Shown here: piece by piece, positions 49,858-59,865 of the stretch | How the letters are laid out: every line of letters starts with the position of its first letter | Numbering within the stretch: position 1 is the stretch's first letter | Program-made: the position numbers and the translations under genes | NCBI GenBank assembly: GCA_030549335.1 | Contig: JAUKPH010000018.1 | Coordinates: 7,750,001-7,814,000, forward strand | Origin: Pontederia crassipes | Lineage: Eukaryota; Streptophyta; Magnoliopsida; Commelinales; Pontederiaceae | Length of the DNA stretch: 64,000 nucleotides | Reading direction: 5' to 3' | The notes under the pieces: model-generated | Seen by the model: the letters and a program-made list of their open reading frames with translations, nothing else | Told to the model about the DNA's origin: nothing | The model's database searches: none

Positions 49858-50016
49858 AGAAATTATTTTATCTTATTTAATGGATTTACGATTCCGCTGA
49901 GTTTATAGAAAATCATAACAAAAAATTTATTATAATTATGTGATGGCGAACGGGCTAACACAGCCGAATGACCCAATTGTCCTCGACAATTTGGGGGTGA
50001 AATTCGGGGTGTTACG
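49815..50016 (+). repeat. 3' LTR remnant (202 bp)
   Basis: It matches 45172-45373 with eight substitutions, including the last base (CA to CG). It is joined directly to integrase-tail sequence. Confidence 0.9.
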
Positions 50017-50021
50017 ACTAT

Positions 50022-50220
50022 AGTAACTTATAACTCAATAAGGAGACTATGCTAGTTTGTTCAACTATAGCATATGATCATTTAATGTTTCATTTACCTA
50101 TGGCTAATTATTGCTGGTGATTATTTTAAATGGATTCCATTTCTAAATTTTCAAGTTTTTATTGCCAGCGATAGCATAGCCTTATTGTCCTAACCAAGAT
50201 TGTTAAGATATGATCTTTAG
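50022..50220. repeat. Local degenerate repeat family, copy 4 (right part)
   Basis: It continues 42835 after the Tekay-like element. 'GTAACTTATAACTCAATA' and 'AAATGGATTCCATTTCTA' correspond to 20030-20160 and 55245-55380. Confidence 0.6.
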
Positions 50221-50661
50221 TATGATCTAAACTAGGATCTACTATCTCCATCTCAAATTTGTGATGGTTTTTGTAGAATTGTTAGATGAGCTTACCAATA
50301 ATATTCCATTTTTTTCTTTTTTCATTTTTTTATTTTATGAAGTGCAACATGATTTTTGAAGAAATAGAATTAAGAGGAGGATGATCGACTATAATTACTT
50401 TTTTAAAAATATTTTCTTCACAAAATAAATTTAATACTAATATATATATATGTATAATTATTGTATTTTTTAACTCATATTAAATTACTATTACATAAGT
50501 AACACACACACATGTTTTTAGGACGCTGGATAACTTAATATTTTATATAAATCAAATCATTACAAGTTTTAGTGTAATTTATAAATATTTTTAATATATT
50601 GGTAAGATCTTATGATACTCGATTTGATCTTTGATCTTATGTGATCTTACGTAAAAATAGA
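50221..50661. other. AT-rich DNA, nothing recognised
   Basis: No gene, terminal repeat or clear repeat-family match was seen. There is a short ATAT run near 50440. Confidence 0.5.
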
Positions 50662-51699
50662 GGGTAAATTACACCCAATGCCTTTCAACTTTCGACTTTG
50701 CTCAGCGATGCCCTCCAACTTCACTTTGTAACCGCGATGTCCTCCAACTTTTGATTTGTTTCACTCGATGCCCTCCTTACCTATAATAGGCGGTTTTCCG
50801 GTCACAGCGCTGATGTGGTGCTGGCGTGACCCTCTTCTCCTCTCCTCTCCTCTCCATGTTATAATATTAAAAATAAAAAAATGCCATGTGTGCAGTGAGA
50901 GGGGGATTGCCCTCGCAGGTGAGGGGGACGACCCCCACCTCCCCTGCGCTCGCCGGCACGAGGGGTGGGGGGGTCGCCCCCCTCCCTGCGACCTCCAGCG
51001 AGGTTGCAGGGAGGGGGGTGATCCCCACCCCCACCTCCCGTGCGCCGTGCCGACGAGCGCAGGGGAGGTGGGGGGTCGCCCCCTTCACCTGCGACCTTGC
51101 CGCGCAGGGGTACCAAAAACCAATGCCTTACCACTTGGCTATACTCAATATGGAGGTCGCAGGTGAGGGGGGCGATCCCCCCCACCTCCCGTGCGCCGCG
51201 CCGAAGGTCGCAGGTGAGGTGGGGTGGGGGGGTGGGGGGGAGGGCGCCCCCCACCCTGCAACCTCGGCGAGGTCACAGGGTGGGAGGCGACCCACCTCCC
51301 TTGCGCTCACCGGCGCGGCGCACGGGAGGTGGGGGGTCGCCCCCCTCCCTGCGACCTCCGGAAGGGGGCGACCCCCCCCCCCTCCACCCCTCGTGCCAGC
51401 GAGCGCAGGGGAGGTGGGGGTCGCCCCCTCACCTGCGAGGGCGATCCCCCTCTCGTTGCACACGTGACATTTTTTATTTATTTATTTTTTTTAATATTGT
51501 AACATGGAGAGGAGAGGAGAGGAGAAGAAGGCCACGTCAGCGTCACATCAGCGTTGTGATCGAAAAATCGTCTATTATAGGTAAGGAGGGCATCGAGTGA
51601 AACAAGTCAAAAGTTGGAGGACATTGCAGTTACAAAGTGAAGTTGGAGGACATCGTTGAGCAAAGTCGAAAGTTGGAGGGCATTGGGTGTAGTTTACCC
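50662..51699. mobile_element. Long-inverted-repeat element with GC-rich core (1038 bp)
   Basis: The ends GGGTAAATTACACCCAATGC and (right, reverse complemented) GGGTAAACTACACCCAATGC begin inverted arms of about 240-270 bp each. The arms contain GATGTCCTCCAACTT-type words and a CTCCTCTCC run. Between them (50900-51450) are repeated GGTGAGGGGGGCGA / CCCACCTCCC words in both orientations that create ORFs in every frame. The arms suggest a MULE-like or foldback element. No exact 8-9 bp target duplication is visible. Confidence 0.65.
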
Positions 51700-51740
51700 T
51701 AATAACAGAACATGTCGTCAATTGCACACATCCTATTTAT

Positions 51741-52298
51741 CCCAAACAATGCTTGACTAAACATATGGTCAAATTCTGAAAATTGTTCATAAATAATAAT
51801 CTTTCAAGGGCTTGACAAAAAAATCATGGTTAAAAACTACATTGTTGCAAGAGGTTAAAAGAATGAAAAAATGATACTTCCAAATCAATGTGAATGATCC
51901 ATTTTCATTTATCTTCTTAAAAAAATTGAATTTTTTATTTTAAAATATTTCATTTTAATTGGTAATTTGTTATAATTATTGTATTAATGATAATTTAATG
52001 TTTCACTCAGCTTATCTTTTCTTTCTATTTTGGTACTTTTATATTAATTGTAATTACTAATTATATATATATATATATATTTACAAAGGCACTATGTGAA
52101 TGAATTTTTTTGAGGAGTTAAAGGCCCTAATTTAGGGTCAACACTTTCAAGTATCATTTCATGCATTCACTAAATAGCCTAACTTAGTTGATAGAAAAAA
52201 AGATAAGAAAAAATTGAAAGAGGTTAATCAAGTCATATGGAATTATATATATAATAATTTTCATTTATCTTTTTTCTAAAATTTTTCAACGTTGCAAT
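51741..52298. repeat. Local degenerate repeat family, copies 5-6 (left part)
   Basis: The copy begins 'AACATATGGTCAAATTCTG', runs through 'CATTGTTGCAAGAGGT' and 'TCCATTTTCATTTATCTT', and starts a further sub-unit at about 52255. It is cut at 52298 by a solo LTR and resumes at 55073. Confidence 0.6.
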
Positions 52299-55072
52299 TG
52301 TAATAACCAGAAAAAAATATATAATAAAAAGGAAACGGCCAGTTGTGAAAAAAAAATTCAAACACCAGGATCCCATGTATGAAGGAGTAATAATTGCCAA
52401 CAATTATTAGGGAATTAATATAATAAATACCCAGATTCCCTTTTGATCACCTCCACATTAATAAGAACCCCCCAGTAAATTCGTAATAATGGAAATTCAA
52501 ATTGCGACAGTTATGAGGGGTATAAATAATTAATAAGGGAATAAAATATGATCTTAACTGATTTAATGGAAATAAAGGCTAGGATCCCTAGAATCATGAA
52601 GGTTAATTCTTAGCAATAATGAGAGGGAACAATAGGAGTTATTGGAGATAAATTCGGATAGCCAAAAATCAGGGTGATTAAGGCAATATTCATATCATAA
52701 CTTCTTCCACATCAAATCATATTCCCTCTGCTGGCCTGTGATCTCACGAGCATTGTGGGAGGGGAGGAATTGTCCTCTATTGCATCTAGAGTAAGAGCAG
52801 ACGCATGTCCCTCTTCCCCTTCGTTTATCTCCCAATTTTCGACACCTTCTCCTCATATTTCTGTACGATTTGGGTCACCCTACAAGTAGTGAACTACTAG
52901 GAGAAGGAGGACTTGTGCCAAGACAACAGGGATTATGTGACAATTGAATCAAATAGATCGACAAGGATCAAATGCAGATCATGTGGGTGATTCTAGAAAT
53001 CACCTTACATAATTCTTTTAGAGTAAATCTGGTCTCAATCTATGATTTCTACTCAAGATCCATGCAAGATTAAGTATGTAAATTGTTCCAAGGATGAGAA
53101 GATCGATAGACTAAATGAAATTATATGATAAATTGCCCTGTTTGTTTGAATTGCCCTACTTTGCACTCTGATTTCATTCATGGAAATGTTCTATTCATTC
53201 ATTCATAGTTAGATTTGTTTGTCTGTGTTCTGTTGATTGATCTACCTTGCCTGAATGTGGTTCATCTTGCCATATTTGTCTATTTTATAATCATGTACAA
53301 GTCATTGATTGATCAAGCATCGATTTGCATAATAAGACAGTAGTAGAATACTTTTCGGCATTTCATGTAGCAAGTAAATCGGCCCGGATCTTGATGAACC
53401 CGGCCCGAGTTCATCTTAAATTCGAGTCGGGCAACATGGTACATGACCCGCGTGAGCCGAACTCGGTTCAGTTCACCTTAAACTCGGCCCGAGTTAGCGA
53501 ATGAAGAAGCAACCAACCTCTTGACATTTTTTCACTAACCCGAGTTCTACTAAACTCGGCCCGAGTTACTCTCTCGTCCACCCCGATGACTGTGTGACAT
53601 TTTTCTCGAATCCGAGTAGTTTTCATGCTCGGTCTGGGTTCATGTCATGAACTCAGTCTAGGTCATCTTGTATTCGGCCCGAGTCATCCGAGACCCCTTT
53701 TCTTCTCTTGATTTTGATAGGTAAATTTGATTCAGATATATTCCTGATCAAGTCCAAGCCTGACATGATTCTTTATTTGATTTATGAATCCATGATTATG
53801 TCCTAAACCAAGATAAGATCTATCAGGTTGATTTGACTCATCATCGAACCATGGAACTATAGAGTGCCCCATTCACTTTTTTTCTTTGATTGTGATTATA
53901 ATATGAAACTTTCTGATCTTTATGACATGACTTTTACTTGATCACAAACATCTGATTTTGTAATGATTTACAATGAGAACTTTTATGTTACCGTCACATG
54001 ATTATATCCGTGATTGAATCATTGATTTTATCTTGACATTGAACATTGAAACACAAGATGCTAAAGTGACTAATAAGACAAGATGAAAGATAATCACTAG
54101 GTCATCAACCTATGCCAAGTGCCTTTAAGATAAGTGTCGCTTCCTTGGTCATGGCTTGATCAACCATTCACCCATACGCGACTGTATCGTTTCGCTCGGC
54201 GTACCCAATAAGTGAACAAGAACCCATCCTATGATATGTAAAGGATGAGGAATTTAAAGGCACCTCAAAGTCACGTGATTGCTAAACAAGTTATAAGATA
54301 ATGAAGCATTGTCAAGCAAAGAAGTATGAATATCGAATCAAGTTACCAATATTGCATGTTATCACAATTATCAAGCATGTTACCCATATTGAAATGTCAT
54401 GATTATCAAGCAAATCATTAACTTCAAGTTCATCATGTTTCATAAGATTATATCGCTCCATATTATCTATGGATTTTCCTTTGCTCATGCTATCCTTATG
54501 ATGACTCTTATGATTGTTTCTCTAGCAAAGGTATGATCTAATAATTTTTTGATTTATTTTAATTGAATTATGCATTGTATATTATTATTGACTTCCCACT
54601 AGACTGTAAAACTTACGAAAGAATTGCCTCTATTGTGTTTGATTTCCATAGGGCCAAGCAAGGACGGAGCCAGCTATTTTTGGAGGGGCCTTGTGCCCCC
54701 CCCCCCCCCAAAAAAAAAATAATAATAATAAGTTCCTTGTAAATACTTCTATGTAGATAGCCCCTCCCATATTTCTATTTTGGCTCCGTTACTAGGGACA
54801 AGTCAGTGATGGTGTTGAGTCGGTGCGCTGCGATGATGCTCCCATATTTCTATTATGAACTCTGATGTAGTCACATTTCTATCTTGAGATTATGTATAGA
54901 TCTTTCGACTTCCACAATTCATTAATGTCTTCCACTTTCGTCCTTTCATTTCTATCTTTCCTCTTTGCTGATGTGTCATGTTCATTGATCGAGTCTTGGT
55001 CAAATTCATAACATTCGTAGCGTCTCCAAGTTGATCTTCGCCACGTGACGGGGTCGATTTGGGGGCATTACA
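52299..55072 (+). repeat. Solo LTR, Tekay/Del-like (2774 bp)
   Basis: The start is TGTAATAACC and the end GGGGGCATTACA. Flanks GCAAT and TCAAT form a near-perfect 5-bp duplication, and the local repeat family continues on both sides. Net of the nested MITE it is about 2.63 kb. Words of the form AACTCGGCCCGAGTT recur about five times at 53395-53700. No coding region. Confidence 0.7.
54658..54793. mobile_element. hAT-type MITE (136 bp)
   Basis: The ends GCAAGGACGGAGCCA and (reverse complemented) AGTAACGGAGCCA are flanked by AGGGCCAA (54650-54657) and AGGGACAA (54794-54801), an 8-bp duplication with one change. A C14-A10 homopolymer run lies inside. Confidence 0.7.
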
Positions 55073-55735
55073 TCAATTCTCCTTATCATTCCACAACTCT
55101 AGAAAAGTGTAACAATCACTTGGATTATACTCATTCATTCAAATAGTTATTTCATAACAATTTCATAAGCCTTATAATTAAGATATTATTTCAAGTCTTG
55201 CAATTTTCTATCATCCTTTTGAATGAGAATGTGATAGCTTGTAACTCTATAAAACGACTATTTTTTCAATTATAAGATGTCATTGTTTAACTTATCAACT
55301 ATATAATATAATTTCTTTTATGAGTACTATAGACTATAAATAACTATGCTTCATTTAAATGGGTGCCATTTTGGATTTTTAAGTTTTCCTTGCTAGTGAG
55401 AGCATAGTGTTACTATTTTAATATCCGACTAAGACTTGGAAAGAAAATAAATATTAAAATACCCATTGTTCCAACTATGGAAAAAAACAAAAAAAAAGAG
55501 AACAAATTTGATGCTCCTAAATCAATTTATGGGATCCTTTTTCATATATTTCTATATCTAAAATTTCAAAATTTTATTTTAAAATATTGCATTTTAATTA
55601 GTAATTCATTATCATTATGTGTTAATCATTAATCTTTTGATATTTTTTAACTACTTATTAATTAATTATGAGTTACTATTTTAGTATATATTTACAAAGG
55701 CACTATTTGAAAATTGAAATGCAGGAGAATATACA
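55073..55735. repeat. Local degenerate repeat family, copies 6 (right part) and 7
   Basis: The blocks 'TCATTCCACAACTCTA', 'GTGATAGCTTGTAACTCT', 'CTTCATTTAAATGGGTGCC' and 'AACTATGG...AAATCAATTTATGGGATCC' follow the order seen in 19501-20215 and 36764 onward. Confidence 0.6.
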
Positions 55736-55775
55736 AAGTAGCTTGTGCACTTATTTAGTGGAAGTTATTTAATTA

Positions 55776-56562
55776 TGTTGGAATTTGAAGGTTTCAAATT
55801 TCAAATATATTACCTTGTGAACATTGAAAATGTGTTCATACTAATTAGTTAAGTATGATATGTATCATCACATCTTTTTCATCAATGAAGTGTTACAATA
55901 TTGAATGAAAAGACATGTTCACATGTGTTATAAGTGAAATAGTGCCATAGATGAGTTAATGAAAGGATATTTTTAGATGAAGAGTCGCATCGCTTCATAA
56001 GTAAAGAGATATGTTCACATTTGAATAGATGTGTTTATATTTCAAAAGTTATATTCATAGTTTAATAGATGCATCGTTTCATCTTAAGATGTGTCCCTTG
56101 ATATGTGTTCATATACCAATAGATGTGTCCTTTCATCATAAGGTGTGTCATTATATTAAAAGAAATTAAGTGAACCCTTTCATTAATAGGTGTGTCTTTT
56201 GGACGAAAGATACTAGACGCATCCCTTCGTGAAGCATCCTTTCAAGCTTATAAATAGACTTCCCCTTCTTGCATTTTCAAGTATTCAAATGCAATCGAAA
56301 GCAATTGCAAGTGATGAGAAGTAATGAACATGTGATGAGTATTATGTATACAACACGTGAAAATGCATTCAAGTCATTGCAAATTATTAGAATAAGAGAC
56401 TAAGTTCTTAAACAATTGCTAGTTGGCGAACTCGATGACTTCATTGTATCCTGGTAGCAAACTTCGTATGGGGACAAATAATTCTCTAAAGATAGAGATT
56501 CGTCGTGCCTCGAAGTCTTGATCTTTGTTTCTTCTCTTTCCATCTACCCATTATTTCTAACA
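55776..56562 (+). repeat. Possible Ty1/copia-like LTR (787 bp)
   Basis: TGTTGGAATTTG to TCTAACA, with a TATA box TATAAATA at 56249-56256. Repeated GATGTGTCC.TT.CATC words lie at 56050-56230. The arrangement is LTR-like, but there is no target duplication and no adjoining primer-binding site in its own orientation. Confidence 0.35.
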
Positions 56563-56569
56563 AGAGCAA

Positions 56570-56866
56570 TCTTGTTCTGATACCAATTGTAGGATCCCAA
56601 GGCACCAAAAGGGGAGGGAGTGAATTGGTGTTTTAAAACCGAAAATATCGATTTCACAAAATACATCGCGGAAGCTTAAATTCGTTTCATTAAACTTTAA
56701 ATCAATGCAAATCAAATCATATCACAATCATAATAATATGAGAATAAGAGGGAGATAGAAATCAAACACAAAGAACACGATGGTTGTTGACGAGGTTCGG
56801 CCACACGTTGACCTACGTCTCCGCTCTGACTTCTCGATCTCAAGACCGTCGGAGATTCCACTAGTG
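56570..56866 (-). repeat. SIRE-like LTR end with primer-binding site
   Basis: On the minus strand the LTR ends GGATCCTACA at 56588, followed by TGGTATCAGAACAAGA (56585-56570), a tRNA-Met-type primer site. The LTR portion 56588-56866 matches 4383-4660, including 'GTTGTTGACGAGGTTCG' and 'GACCGTCGGAGATTC'. It is cut on the right by the LINE fragment, so this is a truncated element. Confidence 0.75.
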
Positions 56867-56871
56867 AGGAC

Positions 56872-57081
56872 TTACTGAGGATCGTCCTCGTTGGAGTAAA
56901 GGAAAATTAGATATGATTCACCGATATCTTCAACCTTGAAGGAGCCCTTCAATTTCCACACCTCTGGCAGGTGAACGCGAAGGTGCTCTATTGTTGTGAG
57001 GTCCCCAAGGAAGCGCTCGAGCAAGCTTCCACATAAATTCATCTCGTCTTTGCTACACTTCATCTTGTGGAATGACGACAA
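56872..57081 (-). pseudogene. LINE ORF1 fragment (DUF4283-like)
   Basis: The minus-strand frame of 69 codons has 'LLERFLGDLTTIEHL', then 'VWKLKGSFKVEDIGES' and 'YLIFLYSNEDDPQ', the pattern of the DUF4283 domain of plant L1-type ORF1 proteins. The zinc knuckle and the rest are absent. It is a short relic. Confidence 0.5.
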
Positions 57082-57127
57082 CCTTAGTAATAATTTCTTT
57101 TAGGGTCTGAAGCAGCGAAATCTCCAA

Positions 57128-59115
57128 CAAGGCATCGGAGCCATGATCAATGCTTGGGGGGGAGGGGTGCAAGTAGAAAATAATATACATGCATATATAT
57201 TATTAACTTTATTAATTAAATTAAGAAATAAAAATGTTATGTTAGAACCAACATATAATTATAATTATTATTTTATCTAGATTAAAATAATTTTTTTGTT
57301 ATTCATCATGCATATTTTTTTTCTTTTTATGTTTATCATGTTAAAAAAAAGATATATATAACTAACTTTTTATGAAAATTAATTAACTTGATTTTTTATA
57401 AAAAAGATTTAAAATTATTAGTACATATATTATATTTTCATAAAAACATAGATATACTATAATATTTTATAAATGTATACATATATTCTCTTATTAACAT
57501 AATAACATATTATAATTATGCTAAGTTCAAAAAATTAGGGGATTCTACTTATAAATAAGGCTAAAATAAATATGCTGCAACATATTATGGAGTGTATACA
57601 CTGCGTAACAATCACAGTCGTCTATTTTAATAGAAGGTTGCGATTTTCTCTTTTTCTTACACCCTCACGTGACCTAAATTTGATATTTGTCTTTTTTTGT
57701 CATTTGCCCAACACTTGCTGCCGCTCTTTTTTTTTTTCTAAATCCCCAATTTTACATTTCTTTGTTCCAGGTGGGTGTGTCACTGTGCTCAATCTTCCTC
57801 CTCGTTCCCAAGAGGTGTCTCAATATGCTTCAACATCTTTTGATGCCAACTGTCCTGGTGTGGAACTTGCTCCATGAAATCTGCTTGTATATCTTCTTAA
57901 CACTCTTTTAACTTTGTTGCCCCAGAAGTTTTGATCATGATTGTCAGATGTAAAATTCTCACTGGTTTCTCCCTTTTTCCTCCCCTCATTAAGGTGTAGC
58001 TTAAACATTCAAACAGTTAAGACTTGAGACATATGCTATTATTACATGACTGATGACAAAAACTTGTGCTGCTTTTATGCAGCTATTAGATTGTGTCCAT
58101 TTTGGAAAAGTAGAGGAGGACATTTTGGTGCTATCACGGTTTCTTCTCATATCATTTGTTGATTTAAAGAAATGGAATTTCATTTACTGGTTTGCATTTC
58201 CGACCTTGGTACTCAATCCCCTAGCAACAGTTATCAATATCCAATCAGCAAAAGATGTTGTGTGTTTTTGGGCAAGTTATTTGTATTCTTAAACAAATGA
58301 GTTTCTAGTCCTTCAGATGTATTAACTTTTGAGCAAGTTATGGATTTTTAAAAAAATGAGTTCGCTCTTCTATTCGTGATCAATGATTAGCTTTAGTTAA
58401 TCTCTCATATTTTCTTAATGATAAGGAACAATGCTAATTTAGATTATTTAAATATTTAACTAATTATAGAAGGCTAAACATAAAACTGAAGAAAAAAATT
58501 GTTAGGGGAAAAGTCTTTGCCAAACGTCAATCAATGATTAAAATTTATAAATAATTGTCTCATTACCAACATTCCTCATTTGTGTCTCAGGGAAAAAATG
58601 GTTTTCTTCGGATAAAAAAATGGCTTCCTTTGTATCCTCTCGAAAAACATGACTTTCTCTAGATGAAAAAATAAAATAAAAAGATGGCTTTCTGTACATG
58701 AAAAAAATAATAAAAAAGAGAGACTTTCTCCATTCTCTCACATAGTTCTTCCAGACATTATCGCATTGATCCTAGTACAAGCCTATGTGAGGATGTACTA
58801 TCTAGCATCCAACAACCTTTCGTTCACGTGAGGATTTAATAAAAGAGAAAGGATCACAGCCATCCATGAAAATCAATGGTTAGAATTGATCTGCAGTATA
58901 TACACTGCTTTTTAGTATGTAGTATATTCAAATAATAATATATTACTATATATAATGTTTCAAAAAATTAGGAGCTTAATTATATCAAGTTTATAAAATT
59001 AAGAGGGCATATTATATATATTATATATGTATATAATAATATATAATAGTATATATGTAATATTATAAAAAGTTAAGAGTCATGACCTCTCTAACAATAT
59101 ATTGGCTCCGTCCCT
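57128..59115. mobile_element. hAT-like region, composite
   Basis: GGCATCGGAGCCA at the left and, reverse complemented, AGGGACGGAGCCA at the right resemble hAT ends. AT-rich subterminal sequence and the word CAAAAAATTAGGRG occur near both ends (57528 and 58963). No target duplication is visible, and the middle (57570-58300) may be unrelated DNA. It may be two hAT copies flanking a captured or host segment. Confidence 0.35.
57740..58160 (+). other. Possible exon fragments of an unidentified gene
   Basis: Two segments look exon-like. The first follows TTCCAG at about 57770 and is open to 57877. The second follows TTATGCAG at about 58081 and is open past 58160, reading LLDCVHFGKVEEDILVLSR. No protein family is recognised, and they do not join into a convincing gene. 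They could be relics carried by the surrounding hAT-like region. Confidence 0.2.
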
Positions 59116-59865
59116 ATCGCTCGTACGTCGTCTAACGACAACATTCCTAAGGCCAACAAGTGGTTTGGATAGAGTTGTGTGGGGGTGGCGGTTTTGGGTG
59201 GAGAGGGAGGGGGAGGTAGAGGGGTTGCCAGAGGTTGATGAAGATTTTGAAAGGAGGGGAAGGTTCGTGGAGGAGAAGGAAGAAAGGATCGGGTCTCATT
59301 TTGTCCATTCGGAGCGTGAAATTTTCCTTTTTTATTTTTCAGTTTATTCAGAGAGACATGGGCTCTTAAAGCACTTCTGGGCCGCCAAGAAAGGTCGAAC
59401 CGAGCCCAAATCAACTTCAAATATCCGAGTAATTCATTCGGTACAAAGCAAAACGTACTCACGTTCTTTACGCCCCTCTAACAACGACTCCCGGGACCCA
59501 CACGAAACTTTATTCCACGTCCCCGTTCCCCCCCCCCCCCCCCCCCCATTAATTAAACGGTTCGTTCTGAAAGCGCCAAGTAAAATTTGTCGTCGCCTGG
59601 TAAAATTTTAAACCGACCACGTCCATCTCCATTTTAATACCCTTGTATTGTTCACTTAATAACTGCTCTGCCACTACCCTCTTTTTGTCTGGTGCTATTA
59701 AAGAGAGGGGCATTTCCGTAGATTACCGAAATGGAAGGCTATTTCGAGCAAGAGCCCTTTTAATAGGCGAGTCGTGGCCTCGTTGAACTTGAACCCTAGA
59801 AAATTGCAGAGGTGTGGAGGAGCTGCTCGTCGTTTGCTTCGGAATCGATTCGCCGGTCGCCGTCG
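59116..59865 (+). promoter_or_regulatory. Upstream region and 5' leader of makorin gene
   Basis: The segment has higher GC than the flanking transposon DNA and contains a C20 run at 59528-59547. The leader probably lies within 59700-59865. No clear TATA box was seen. Open frames on both strands here show no recognisable domain. Confidence 0.4.

Larger units (their letters stand above)
42836..50016 (+). mobile_element. Tekay/Del-like Ty3/gypsy chromovirus, 3' LTR mostly deleted
   Basis: A 2538-bp 5' LTR (42836-45373), a primer-binding site (45377-45388), a decayed gag-pol (about 45550-49810) and a 202-bp 3' LTR remnant (49815-50016) are bounded by a perfect 5-bp duplication ACTAT (42831-42835 and 50017-50021). 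The order protease, reverse transcriptase, RNase H, integrase is that of Ty3/gypsy. A C-terminal segment resembling the linker before a Tekay-type chromodomain supports the clade. The end of integrase/chromodomain, the polypurine tract and about 2.3 kb of the 3' LTR are missing in one deletion. Where both LTRs survive, 8 of 202 positions differ, so insertion is relatively recent. Confidence 0.88.

Noticed and set aside
50756..51600. Five or more overlapping ORFs of 70-193 codons
   Set aside because: They are by-products of stop-poor GC-rich palindromic repeats in the long-inverted-repeat element.
59091..59611. ORFs of 123 (-) and 169 (+) codons upstream of makorin
   Set aside because: They overlap on opposite strands, show no recognisable domains, and one runs through the C20 tract. 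They are probably promoter or flank sequence.
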